DNA from: JANXAZ01 sp037446605
Lineage (GTDB): Bacteria > Pseudomonadota > Alphaproteobacteria > Geminicoccales > Geminicoccaceae
Direction: 5' to 3'
Assembly: GCA_037446605.1 (NCBI GenBank)
Contig: JBBIIE010000210.1
Span: 1 to 5,696 of the forward strand
DNA: 5,696 bases
The notes under the pieces are model-generated. The model was not told where the DNA came from. It ran no database searches and saw nothing but the letters and a program-made list of their open reading frames with translations. The position numbers were made by a program, and so were the translations under genes. The first letter of the stretch is position 1. The number at the start of each line of letters is the position of its first letter. Of this stretch, positions 1 through 5,082 are shown piece after piece.

Positions 1-394
1 CGAGCCCGGCGGCGCGCGCCGCCGCCTGCCACTCGGGCGAGGCGTTCTGCACGCCGACCGGCACGAGCCGCTGGCGGCGCAGCGCCGCGGCGAACTCGGC
101 CAGATCGATCGGCGGCGTGTCGGCGAGCGCTGCCAGGTCGAGCACCAGGGGCGCGTCGCGGAAGAAGTCCGGGCTGTGCGCGATCTTGTCGTGCAGGAGC
201 GGCAGGAGGTCGGGGTCGGCGGGCGCGAGCAGCCGGAGGCTCAGGAGCGTCTGCAGCGAGCCGCGCAGCTGGAACGGCTGGACGCGGCTGTCCGGGGTGG
301 TCCTGGCGGTCGCGGGGCGTTCCACCGTGGCGCTGCTTTCCGACCGGCGTGGGCAAGAGGCGACGGGCGGCATCTCGGACGGTCCGGGCGGCAC
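1..394 (-). CDS. minC: Septum site-determining protein MinC, N-terminal part (runs off the left edge)
   Basis: MinC is the FtsZ antagonist of the Min system; with membrane-bound MinD it blocks Z-ring assembly away from mid-cell. The window shows 131 codons; the C-terminal MinD-binding beta-helix domain lies beyond the edge. What identifies it is the MinC N-domain: FQLRGS at residues 41-46, KIAHSPDFFRDAPLVLDL at 70-87, and LVPVGVQNAS at 110-119, followed by PEWQAAARAAGL. Residues 1-40 are a low-complexity Pro/Ser/Arg lead-in. I chose GTG at 394 because AAGGAGG lies at 411-405, 10 nt upstream. An in-frame ATG at 373 (residue 8) is the alternative and lacks a clear Shine-Dalgarno. The gene starts 29 nt after the trmFO stop on the same strand, so co-transcription is likely. 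minD and minE would be expected next, off the window; this is inferred. Confidence 0.88.
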   Translation of the reverse strand, partial: MPPGPSEMPPVASCPRRSESSATVERPATARTTPDSRVQPFQLRGSLQTLLSLRLLAPADPDLLPLLHDKIAHSPDFFRDAPLVLDLAALADTPPIDLAEFAAALRRQRLVPVGVQNASPEWQAAARAAGL

Positions 395-411
395 GCCCGG
401 CCGGCCTCCTT
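384..411 (-). promoter_or_regulatory. minC translation start region: strong Shine-Dalgarno plus hairpin around the GTG
   Basis: On the minus strand AAGGAGG (411-405) is followed by a perfect 7-bp GC hairpin (arms 400-394 and 390-384, 3-nt loop 393-391). The proposed GTG start (394-392) falls at the loop. The hairpin could hinder initiation at the GTG or simply reflect GC richness. It is the main reason for doubt between the GTG and the ATG at 373. Confidence 0.45.
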
Positions 412-423
412 GACCCGCTGCTT

Positions 424-1797
424 CTAGCCGAATTTCGTCGATTGACAAGCCGACGGCAACGGTCGCCCGGTGGTTGCGGTCCACTCGTCGAGCGCGCGCA
501 GCGCCCGCTCCGCCAGGGCGCGCTTGCGTGCCGCCTTCGGGACCTCGGGCCCGGGCGGCGGGAACAACCCGAAGTTGACGTTCATCGGCTGGAAGCTGTC
601 GGCACGGGCTCCGCCGGTGACGTGGTGGAGGAGTGCGCCGTGGGCGGTCTCGGGCGGCGGCGGGAGCGGCTCGAGCCCGGCCAGTTCGGCCGCCCAGAAG
701 CGCCCGGCGAGGAGTCCGAGGGCGGCGCTCTCGACATAGCCCTCGCAGCCCGTGATCTGGCCGGCGAAGCGGATCCAGGGCATCGGCGCGAAGCGCAGGG
801 TGGGGTCGAGCAGGCGCGGGCCGTTGAGGAAGGTGTTGCGGTGCAGGCCACCCAGCCGGGCGAACTCGGCCCGCTCGAGGCCCGGGATCATGCGGAACAC
901 CCGCACCTGCTCGCCGTGCTTCAGCTTGGTCTGGAAGCCCACCATGTTCCAGAGCGTACCCAGCGCGTTGTCCTGGCGGAGCTGGACCACGGCCCAGGGC
1001 CGCCGGCCGGTGCGCGGGTCGGTGAGCCCCACGGGCTTCATCGGGCCGAAGCGCAGCGTGTCGCGGCCGCGCTCGGCCATCACCTCGATCGGCAGGCAGC
1101 CCTCGAAGTAGGGCGTCTCCTTCTCGAACTCGCGGAACTCGGTCTTCTCCGCGGCCAACAGCGCGTCGACGAACGCCTCGTAGGTCTCCCTGTCGAGCGG
1201 GCAGTTGACGTAGTCGGCGCCGCTGCCGCCCGGGCCGGGCGCATCCCAGCGCGACTGCATCCAGGCCTTGGAGAAATCGATCGAGTCCCTGTGGACGATG
1301 GGCGCGATCGCATCGAAGAAGGCGAGCTCCCTCTCGCCGCCGACGCGCCGGATGTCCGAGGCGAGCGCGTCGTGGGTCAAGGGCCCGGTCGCGACGACCA
1401 CCGGACCCGCCTCGCGTCCGGGCAGCCGCTCGACCACCCGCCTCTCGATCGTGACCAGCGGATGGCTGGCCAGGGCGTCGGTGACGGCGCGCGAGAAGCC
1501 GTCGCGATCGACCGCGAGGGCCGTTCCGGCCGGCAGCTCGTGGCGGTCGCCCATGGCGAGCACCAGCGAGCCCAGGCGCCGCATCTCCTCGTGCAGGAGC
1601 CCGACGGCGTTGCCGAAGCAGTCGTCGGAGCGGAACGAGTTCGAGCAGACGAGCTCGGCCAGGTACCCGGTCTTGTGCGCCGGCGTCGCCTGGATCGGAC
1701 GCATTTCGACCAGCCGCACGGCGATCCCCGCCCGGGCCAGCTGCCAGGCCGCCTCGCTGCCCGCGAGCCCGCCGCCGATGATGGTCACGTCGGGCAT
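424..1797 (-). CDS. trmFO: Methylenetetrahydrofolate--tRNA-(uracil-5-)-methyltransferase TrmFO
   Basis: This is the FAD- and folate-dependent enzyme that makes 5-methyluridine at position 54 of the tRNA T-loop, taking the carbon from 5,10-methylenetetrahydrofolate and reducing it with FADH2; it acts in the cytoplasm. At 457 aa it has the usual family length. The N-terminal dinucleotide-binding loop IIGGGLAGSE is at residues 6-15. The TrmFO signature HKTGYLAELVCSNSFRSDD spans 41-59, with Cys51 matching the conserved N-terminal cysteine. FEGCLPIEVMAERG at 231-244 carries Cys234, the counterpart of the second conserved cysteine, followed by the RFGPMKPVGL segment (249-258). The C-terminal part has QITGCEGYVESAALGLLAG and NVNFGLFPP, both typical. 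The ATG at 1797 starts directly before the FAD loop, but its Shine-Dalgarno is weak (GAGGG about 16 nt upstream), so it may rely on coupling to the PIN gene ending 22 nt upstream. No broken or missing key residue was seen. Confidence 0.97.
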   Translation of the reverse strand: MPDVTIIGGGLAGSEAAWQLARAGIAVRLVEMRPIQATPAHKTGYLAELVCSNSFRSDDCFGNAVGLLHEEMRRLGSLVLAMGDRHELPAGTALAVDRDGFSRAVTDALASHPLVTIERRVVERLPGREAGPVVVATGPLTHDALASDIRRVGGERELAFFDAIAPIVHRDSIDFSKAWMQSRWDAPGPGGSGADYVNCPLDRETYEAFVDALLAAEKTEFREFEKETPYFEGCLPIEVMAERGRDTLRFGPMKPVGLTDPRTGRRPWAVVQLRQDNALGTLWNMVGFQTKLKHGEQVRVFRMIPGLERAEFARLGGLHRNTFLNGPRLLDPTLRFAPMPWIRFAGQITGCEGYVESAALGLLAGRFWAAELAGLEPLPPPPETAHGALLHHVTGGARADSFQPMNVNFGLFPPPGPEVPKAARKRALAERALRALDEWTATTGRPLPSACQSTKFG

Positions 1798-1819
1798 GGG
1801 CGGTGTCGCAGATCCCTCT

Positions 1820-2293
1820 TCATCGCGTCGGGTCCGTGATGCGGGTGAAGTTGCTGATGGGCAACCGTCGCAGCTCCCCCTCGCGGGCGAGCTCGGCGTC
1901 GACGGTGAGAACCTCCGTTCCGCGCTCGGCCAGCGTCAAGAGCCCGAGGTCCGCGAGCCCGACCCGATCGAAGCCGTCGCCATCGCGCACGAGCACCACC
2001 GCCGGCAGGTGCTCCTCGTGCACGCCCTCGATCCAGCGGCGGAACATCAGGCTAACCGCCGCGAGCGCTAGCGGGGCGAGCCCACCGCCGCGCAGGAGGT
2101 TGCTCGTCTCGGCGAGGACGTGCGGCGTCACGACCAGACGCGTCCTTTCGCGCACGATCGCCACGAGCCGATCGAGCTGCCAGAGCTCGAAACGACGGAG
2201 CCGTCTGTGCATCGACACCAGGCGAGGATCGGCGCGCCCGACGACGAGGAGCAGCAGCAGATTGGTGTCGAGGGCGAGGGCCTCCCGGCTCAC
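1820..2293 (-). CDS. PIN-domain protein (putative ribonuclease)
   Basis: At 157 aa this fits a stand-alone PIN domain, the Mg-dependent RNase fold of VapC-type toxins and other RNases. The acidic residues of the active site can be placed: Asp9 in ALDTNLLLLLVVG (7-19), Glu62 in VTPHVLAETSNLL (55-67), Asp115 in VGLADLGLL (111-119), and Asp132 in VLTVDAEL (128-135). Asn148-Phe149 near the end matches the late NF/NW-type position of PIN proteins. The long LLLLLVVG strand and ETSNLL make it look like a non-VapC PIN subfamily. The start is GTG at 2293, overlapping the stop of the upstream 90-aa gene by 4 nt (GTGA), which suggests translational coupling; no separate Shine-Dalgarno is evident. It ends 22 nt before trmFO. 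Its RNA target and whether it is a toxin cannot be told from sequence. The fold assignment is confident; the biological role is not. Confidence 0.82.
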   Translation of the reverse strand: MSREALALDTNLLLLLVVGRADPRLVSMHRRLRRFELWQLDRLVAIVRERTRLVVTPHVLAETSNLLRGGGLAPLALAAVSLMFRRWIEGVHEEHLPAVVLVRDGDGFDRVGLADLGLLTLAERGTEVLTVDAELAREGELRRLPISNFTRITDPTR

Positions 2294-2562
2294 GCGACGA
2301 ATTCACGGCTCTTGATCGAGTGGATCGAGCCGTCGGGCTCGAGCGTGACGACCTTGTAGTCCCGCGCCCCGCCGAGCAGCGCCGGGCGGGGGTCCGCCGG
2401 GCCCGTCTTGCGCAGGAAGCTGATCGTGATGCGCCAGCGGTCGGCGTCGTCGCGATCGACCTCCTCGAGACGGACGTCGGCCGGCTCCTCCTCGGCGAAC
2501 ACCTCGGCGATCGCCAGCTTGGCACGGCGGATCGTCTCCTTCATCCCCAGTGCCTGGACCAT
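2290..2562 (-). CDS. Conserved 90-aa protein of unknown function, partner of the PIN gene
   Basis: This is a small, acidic-to-mixed cytoplasmic protein with no signal peptide or membrane span. It reads as an N-terminal helix (about 7-25, KETIRRAKLAIAEVFAEEE), a strand-rich middle (VRLEEVDRDDADRWRITISFLR, about 30-51, ending in a clear beta strand), a Pro/Gly loop (55-66), and a final beta hairpin (RDYKVVTLEPDGSIHSIKSRE, 67-87). I recall similar unnamed proteins with an 'LEEVE...W.ITI.F.R...YKVV' pattern, but cannot name a Pfam family. The reading frame stays open up to 2634, but ATG at 2562 is preferred because GGAGGT (2574-2569) sits 6 nt upstream and the conserved-looking part begins there. 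Its stop overlaps the PIN GTG start by 4 nt. By position it could be an antitoxin-like or RNA-guiding partner, but it lacks a recognisable DNA-binding motif (AbrB, RHH, Phd), so that remains speculation. Confidence 0.75.
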   Translation of the reverse strand: MVQALGMKETIRRAKLAIAEVFAEEEPADVRLEEVDRDDADRWRITISFLRKTGPADPRPALLGGARDYKVVTLEPDGSIHSIKSREFVA

Positions 2563-2730
2563 CGCACCACCTCCGAGCCGTCGCTGCACACCCCCCGATA
2601 CGCTCCGCCGCCACATTCGACACGCGCGCAACATCGGCTGTGATCGGCGTCATCTCCTGGAAACCGAGCGCTGCGCAAGATCCGGTCGTCGCGGGCCGAC
2701 CGCCCCGGCATCCCGTTTCGGAGACCGGCC
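2563..2730. other. Divergent intergenic region between the 90-aa/PIN/trmFO/minC unit and the plus-strand microgene
   Basis: The gap is 168 nt. It holds the GGAGGT ribosome binding site of the 90-aa gene (2574-2569, minus) and the GGAG of the plus-strand microgene (2720-2723). Promoters for both directions would be expected here, but I could not find a -35/-10 pair good enough to call. Two direct copies of ATCGGC start exactly 10 nt apart (2633-2638 and 2643-2648), which would place them on the same helix face; this may be chance at this GC content. Confidence 0.4.
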
Positions 2731-2859
2731 ATGGTGCGTTCGGCCCGCATCCGTCGCCAGCTCGGCATCCGTCGCCGGCTCAAGGAGCGGCTCATCCTGG
2801 TCGGGCTGTTCGCCGGCTCGCTCGCCGTTGCACTCGTGAGCCACCTGCTCGCGGTCTGA
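2731..2859 (+). CDS. 42-aa Arg-rich single-span membrane microprotein (putative)
   Basis: I do not recognise this protein. The ATG at 2731 has GGAG (2720-2723) 7 nt upstream. Residues 2-20 carry nine Arg/Lys, including a hexapeptide tandem repeat IRRQLG-IRRRLK at 7-18 encoded by two near-identical 18-nt units (2749-2766, 2767-2784). Residues 21-42 (LILVGLFAGSLAVALVSHLL and the last two residues) form one hydrophobic helix running to the C-terminus. A basic N-terminus before a single span predicts an N-in, C-out membrane protein or small tail anchor. It is the only plausible plus-strand gene and ends 18 nt from the convergent cupin stop. A minus-strand reading of the same DNA gives a low-complexity peptide without protein-like features. 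Chance cannot be excluded for so short an ORF. Confidence 0.45.
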   Translation: MVRSARIRRQLGIRRRLKERLILVGLFAGSLAVALVSHLLAV

Positions 2860-2877
2860 GACGGCGGACCCGGCGCT

Positions 2878-3273
2878 CTAGCCGGCCGGCCAGGGGCCGT
2901 CCGCGGGCATCGCCTCCGCGGCGCCCGGCCAGGGCGGCATCGTCACCAGGACCACCTCGAGTGGGCCGCTGCCGCTGCTGCGGAACTGGAACGCCGTGCC
3001 GACCGGGATGCTGAGCGCCACGCCCGGCACGAGCCGCACCGTCTCGGCGCGATCGCCCTGCCGGCGCCACATCCAGCCCTCGCCCGCCACGACGTACCAG
3101 AGCTCCTCGACCGTGCGGTGCACGACCGCCCTGGAGGTGGCACCGGGCGGCAGGAGCGCGTGCACCATGCTGCCGCCGCGCAGGCGCGGCAGCAACCGGA
3201 TCTCCGAGCCGTCCGGGGCCGTGGTGTCGGCCACCGCCGGCAGGCTCCGCGTCTCGAACCCCTCCTCGTGCAT
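2878..3273 (-). CDS. Single-domain cupin protein
   Basis: This is a 131-aa beta-barrel protein of the cupin_2 type; the reaction or ligand is unknown. Motif 1 is seen as HRTVEELWYVVAGEG (residues 52-66): His52, Glu57 and Gly64 match G(X)5HXH(X)3-4E(X)6G, but the second His is Thr54. Motif 2 is VPGVALSIPVGTAFQF (82-97): Gly84, Pro90 and Gly92 match, but the expected His is Phe95. Two of the three metal-binding histidines are thus absent, so a standard mononuclear metal site is doubtful; a sugar-, acid- or hydrophobic-ligand sensor role is as likely as catalysis. The conserved tail VTMPPWPG (110-117) is followed by a short Pro/Ala end. The start at ATG 3273 has GAGGA (3282-3278) just upstream, inside a strong hairpin. 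It follows the 31-aa membrane microprotein on the same strand. Confidence 0.85.
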   Translation of the reverse strand: MHEEGFETRSLPAVADTTAPDGSEIRLLPRLRGGSMVHALLPPGATSRAVVHRTVEELWYVVAGEGWMWRRQGDRAETVRLVPGVALSIPVGTAFQFRSSGSGPLEVVLVTMPPWPGAAEAMPADGPWPAG

Positions 3274-3307
3274 CCGATCCTCGCCCCGTCGCAGGGGCGA
3301 GGATCGG
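3274..3307 (-). promoter_or_regulatory. Perfect 14-bp inverted repeat enclosing the cupin ribosome binding site
   Basis: The arms 3307-3294 and 3287-3274 are fully complementary over 14 bp (11 G:C pairs) around a 6-nt loop (3293-3288). Transcribed on the minus strand, the 3' arm contains the cupin Shine-Dalgarno GAGGA (3282-3278), and its last base touches the ATG at 3273. It begins 14 nt after the microprotein stop. It may lower translation of the cupin, act as an attenuator or mRNA-processing site between the two genes, or be a dyad operator. There is no T-tract, so a simple Rho-independent terminator is less likely. The symmetry is read directly; the function is inferred. Confidence 0.7.
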
Positions 3308-3321
3308 CCGGTCGCACGGGC

Positions 3322-3417
3322 TCAGACAAGCCCCAGGACCAGGAACAGCCCGACCACCACGATCCAGCCCGCCAGCGCCTGGCCCGGCCGGTGCACCTGC
3401 AGCTCGTCCCCCGCCAT
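3322..3417 (-). CDS. 31-aa single-span membrane microprotein
   Basis: I do not recognise this protein. ATG at 3417 is preceded by a strong GGAGG (3428-3424) with 6-nt spacing, better than that of several larger genes here. Residues 1-13 (MAGDELQVHRPGQ) are polar, and residues 14-31 (ALAGWIVVVGLFLVLGLV) form one uninterrupted hydrophobic helix ending at the C-terminus. This is the layout of small membrane regulators or subunits that bind a larger membrane protein. It lies 64 nt after the EamA permease stop and 48 nt before the cupin start, all on the same strand, so it could belong with either. The start signal and clear membrane span support it as a gene; the function is unknown. Confidence 0.62.
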   Translation of the reverse strand: MAGDELQVHRPGQALAGWIVVVGLFLVLGLV

Positions 3418-3462
3418 GACACCCCTCCGTCCGGTCGGGCCGGAGCATGGGACGGGTCGGTG

Positions 3463-3479
3463 CGCGACGCTGTGTCGCG
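3463..3479 (-). other. Short inverted repeat just after the EamA permease stop (possible 3'-end hairpin)
   Basis: Arms 3463-3468 and 3474-3479 (CGCGAC/GTCGCG) are perfectly complementary over 6 bp with a 5-nt loop, beginning 2 nt past the permease stop codon. No T-tract follows, so intrinsic termination is uncertain; it could protect the mRNA 3' end. Confidence 0.3.
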
Positions 3480-3481
3480 GA

Positions 3482-4375
3482 TCACGGGCGCGTGCGGGCC
3501 CGGGGCAGGAGGATGGTGGCGGCGGCCGCGATCACCAGCACGAGCCCGGCGAGGTCGGACATGGTCGGCCGCTCGCCGAGCAGCGCCGCCGCGCCGAGCA
3601 CGCCCACCGCCGGCACGAGCAGGGTACCGAGCGTCGCCGCACCGGCCGGCAGCCGCGGCAGGATCGCGAACCACAGGAGATAGGCGAGCGCCTGGGCGAG
3701 CAGCACGTGGTAGGCGAGCGCCGCGGCGGTGACCGGCATCAGGGCGTGCGGCCGCGGCAGGCCCTCGAAGGCGAGCATCCCGGCTCCGGCGCCGGCGGCC
3801 CCGACGAGGAGCTGCCAGGCGGCGACGGAGAGCGCCGGCGCGTCGACCGGCCAGCGCTTGGTCGCGACCGTGCCGGCGGCCCAGCTCACCCCGCCGAGCA
3901 GCGCCCACAGGAGGCCGATCGTCAGCGCCTCGGCGCGCCAGAGCGGCAGGCCCAGCGCCAGGAGCCCGGCGATCCCGAGGGCGAGGCCGAGCAGCCGTCG
4001 CCGGTCGGGGCGCTCGCCGAGCAAGGGCCAGGCGAGCAGCGCCGTCCAGACCGGCATGGTGAAGGCAACGATCGCCGCCCGCGAGGTGGCCGCATGGAGC
4101 TGGGCGAAGGCCAGGAGCACGTTGAAGGCGGCGAGCGTCAGCAGGCCGCCGGCCACGAGGCGACCCAGGTGGCGGCGCGGTACGGCGAGCGGCCGGCCGC
4201 CGAGCAGTGCCGCCAGGAGCAGGCACAGCCCGGCCGCGGCCATGCCGGTGGTGCGCAGGGTCCAGGGCGGGATCTCGACCAGGCACAGCCGCACCGCCGG
4301 CCAGTTGAGCCCCCAGAGCACACCCAGGAGCGGGACCGCGAGGAGCGCCCGGCGGTCGGCCGCAGCCGGGCTCAC
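3482..4375 (-). CDS. EamA-family (DMT superfamily) transporter
   Basis: This is an inner-membrane permease of the drug/metabolite transporter superfamily, typically exporting amino acids, metabolites or drugs; the substrate cannot be told. From the GTG at 4375 it is 297 aa, the normal EamA length, and is mostly hydrophobic with about ten segments. Two tandem EamA repeats are visible: the first starts at GVLWGLNWPAVR (18-29) and ends after LLGERP (118-123) with LLGLALGIAGLLALG; the second ends after another LLGERP (265-270) with LAGLVLVIAAAATILL. The tail is basic (RARTRP), as expected for a cytoplasmic end. The GTG overlaps the acetyltransferase stop by 4 nt (GTGA) and there is no strong Shine-Dalgarno, so translation is probably coupled. 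The reading frame stays open far upstream to 5683, but that stretch is antisense-like Arg/Pro-rich sequence through two other genes and is not part of the protein. Confidence 0.92.
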   Translation of the reverse strand: MSPAAADRRALLAVPLLGVLWGLNWPAVRLCLVEIPPWTLRTTGMAAAGLCLLLAALLGGRPLAVPRRHLGRLVAGGLLTLAAFNVLLAFAQLHAATSRAAIVAFTMPVWTALLAWPLLGERPDRRRLLGLALGIAGLLALGLPLWRAEALTIGLLWALLGGVSWAAGTVATKRWPVDAPALSVAAWQLLVGAAGAGAGMLAFEGLPRPHALMPVTAAALAYHVLLAQALAYLLWFAILPRLPAGAATLGTLLVPAVGVLGAAALLGERPTMSDLAGLVLVIAAAATILLPRARTRP

Positions 4376-5082
4376 GGCGGATCCGCGAGGCTCGCGCGGA
4401 TCTCCTCGAGCCGCCGCCGCTGGCGGCCGTCCGGGCCGAGGTTGGCGGGGTCGAGCCAGGCGCGGAACGCCGCGTCGACCCGCGGCCAGTCGCGGTCGAG
4501 GAGCGCGAACCAGGCGGTGTCGCGGTTCGTGCCCTTGATCACCATGTGCTGGCGGAAGATGCCCTCGAAGGTGAAGCCCAGCCTGAGCGCGGCGCGGATC
4601 GAGCGGCCGTTGCGCGCGTCGCACTTCCACTCGAGCCGGCGGTAGCCGAGCTCGTCGAAGGCGCGGCGGGCGAGCAGCCACGTCGCCTCGGTCGCGGCCG
4701 GGCTCCGCTGCAGGCCGGCGCCCAGCCAGATGTTGCCGATCTCGATCACCCCGTGCGCCGGCGTGATCCGCATGAAGCTCGCCATGCCGCGCGGCACGCC
4801 GTCGGGCTCGGTCAGGATCGCCACGAAGAGCGGATCCGCGCTGGCCGGCAGCGGGTCGAGCCAGGCGCGGAACGCGACCTCCGAGCCGAACGGGCCCACC
4901 GCCATCCAGTCCCAGAGCCGCGGGTCGGCACCCGGCCCCTCGGCCGCCCGGAACAGGGCCGAGCCGTGGCGCTGCGGATCGATCGGCTCGAGCCGCACCA
5001 GTCGGCCCCGCATCGCCGTGCGCGGCGGCAGGGAGCGGGGACTCCAGGGGGTCGCATCGCAGCCGTCGGCGGCTCGGGCCAT
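4372..5082 (-). CDS. GNAT-family N-acetyltransferase (RimJ/RimL-like)
   Basis: This 236-aa protein is predicted to transfer acetyl from acetyl-CoA to an amine on a protein or small molecule; the target is unknown. The Acetyltransf_3 type fold is seen from GRLVRLEPID (26-35), through the strand VPRGMASFMRI (96-106) and IEIGNIWLGAGLQRSPAATE (113-132), to the second half of the CoA site LGYRRLEWKCDARNGRSIRA (145-164) and AALRLGFTFEGIFRQH (164-179). It ends with the family tail around FRAWLDP (206-212). The strict Q/RxxGxG/A loop is replaced by Q125-RSPAA, as in many RimJ-like members. The ATG at 5082 has GGAG 9 nt upstream; ATG at 5013 (Met24), nearer the domain edge, is possible but lacks a Shine-Dalgarno. 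The stop overlaps the EamA start, suggesting that modification and export or import of one substrate are linked; this is inference. Confidence 0.9.
   Translation of the reverse strand: MARAADGCDATPWSPRSLPPRTAMRGRLVRLEPIDPQRHGSALFRAAEGPGADPRLWDWMAVGPFGSEVAFRAWLDPLPASADPLFVAILTEPDGVPRGMASFMRITPAHGVIEIGNIWLGAGLQRSPAATEATWLLARRAFDELGYRRLEWKCDARNGRSIRAALRLGFTFEGIFRQHMVIKGTNRDTAWFALLDRDWPRVDAAFRAWLDPANLGPDGRQRRRLEEIRASLADPP

Noticed and set aside
442..447. TTGACA -35-like hexamer on the plus strand
   Set aside because: It lies inside trmFO antisense, with no -10 element at proper spacing and no plus-strand gene downstream.
349..1839. 496-codon plus-strand open frame opposite trmFO
   Set aside because: It is the antisense of a clear TrmFO; the Arg/Gly/Glu-rich translation is typical of the shadow frame in high-GC genes and matches no family.
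1820..2562. Classical VapBC toxin-antitoxin assignment
   Set aside because: The PIN residues fit, but the partner lacks an AbrB, RHH, Phd or HTH antitoxin signature and the PIN looks like a non-VapC subfamily, so the name is not supported.
2563..2634. N-terminal extension of the 90-aa gene to the ATG at 2634
   Set aside because: The extra 24 residues are Arg/Gly-rich and non-conserved in appearance, and a good GGAGGT sits inside them, 6 nt before ATG 2562.
2650..2844. 64-codon minus-strand ORF opposite the 42-aa microgene
   Set aside because: No good ribosome binding site, low-complexity polar composition and no predicted structure; the plus-strand reading has a Shine-Dalgarno and a membrane span.
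2996..4645. 549-codon plus-strand open frame opposite the cupin and permease
   Set aside because: Low-complexity Arg/Gln/Gly/Glu composition; it covers three recognisable genes and gaps on the other strand, which a real gene would not.
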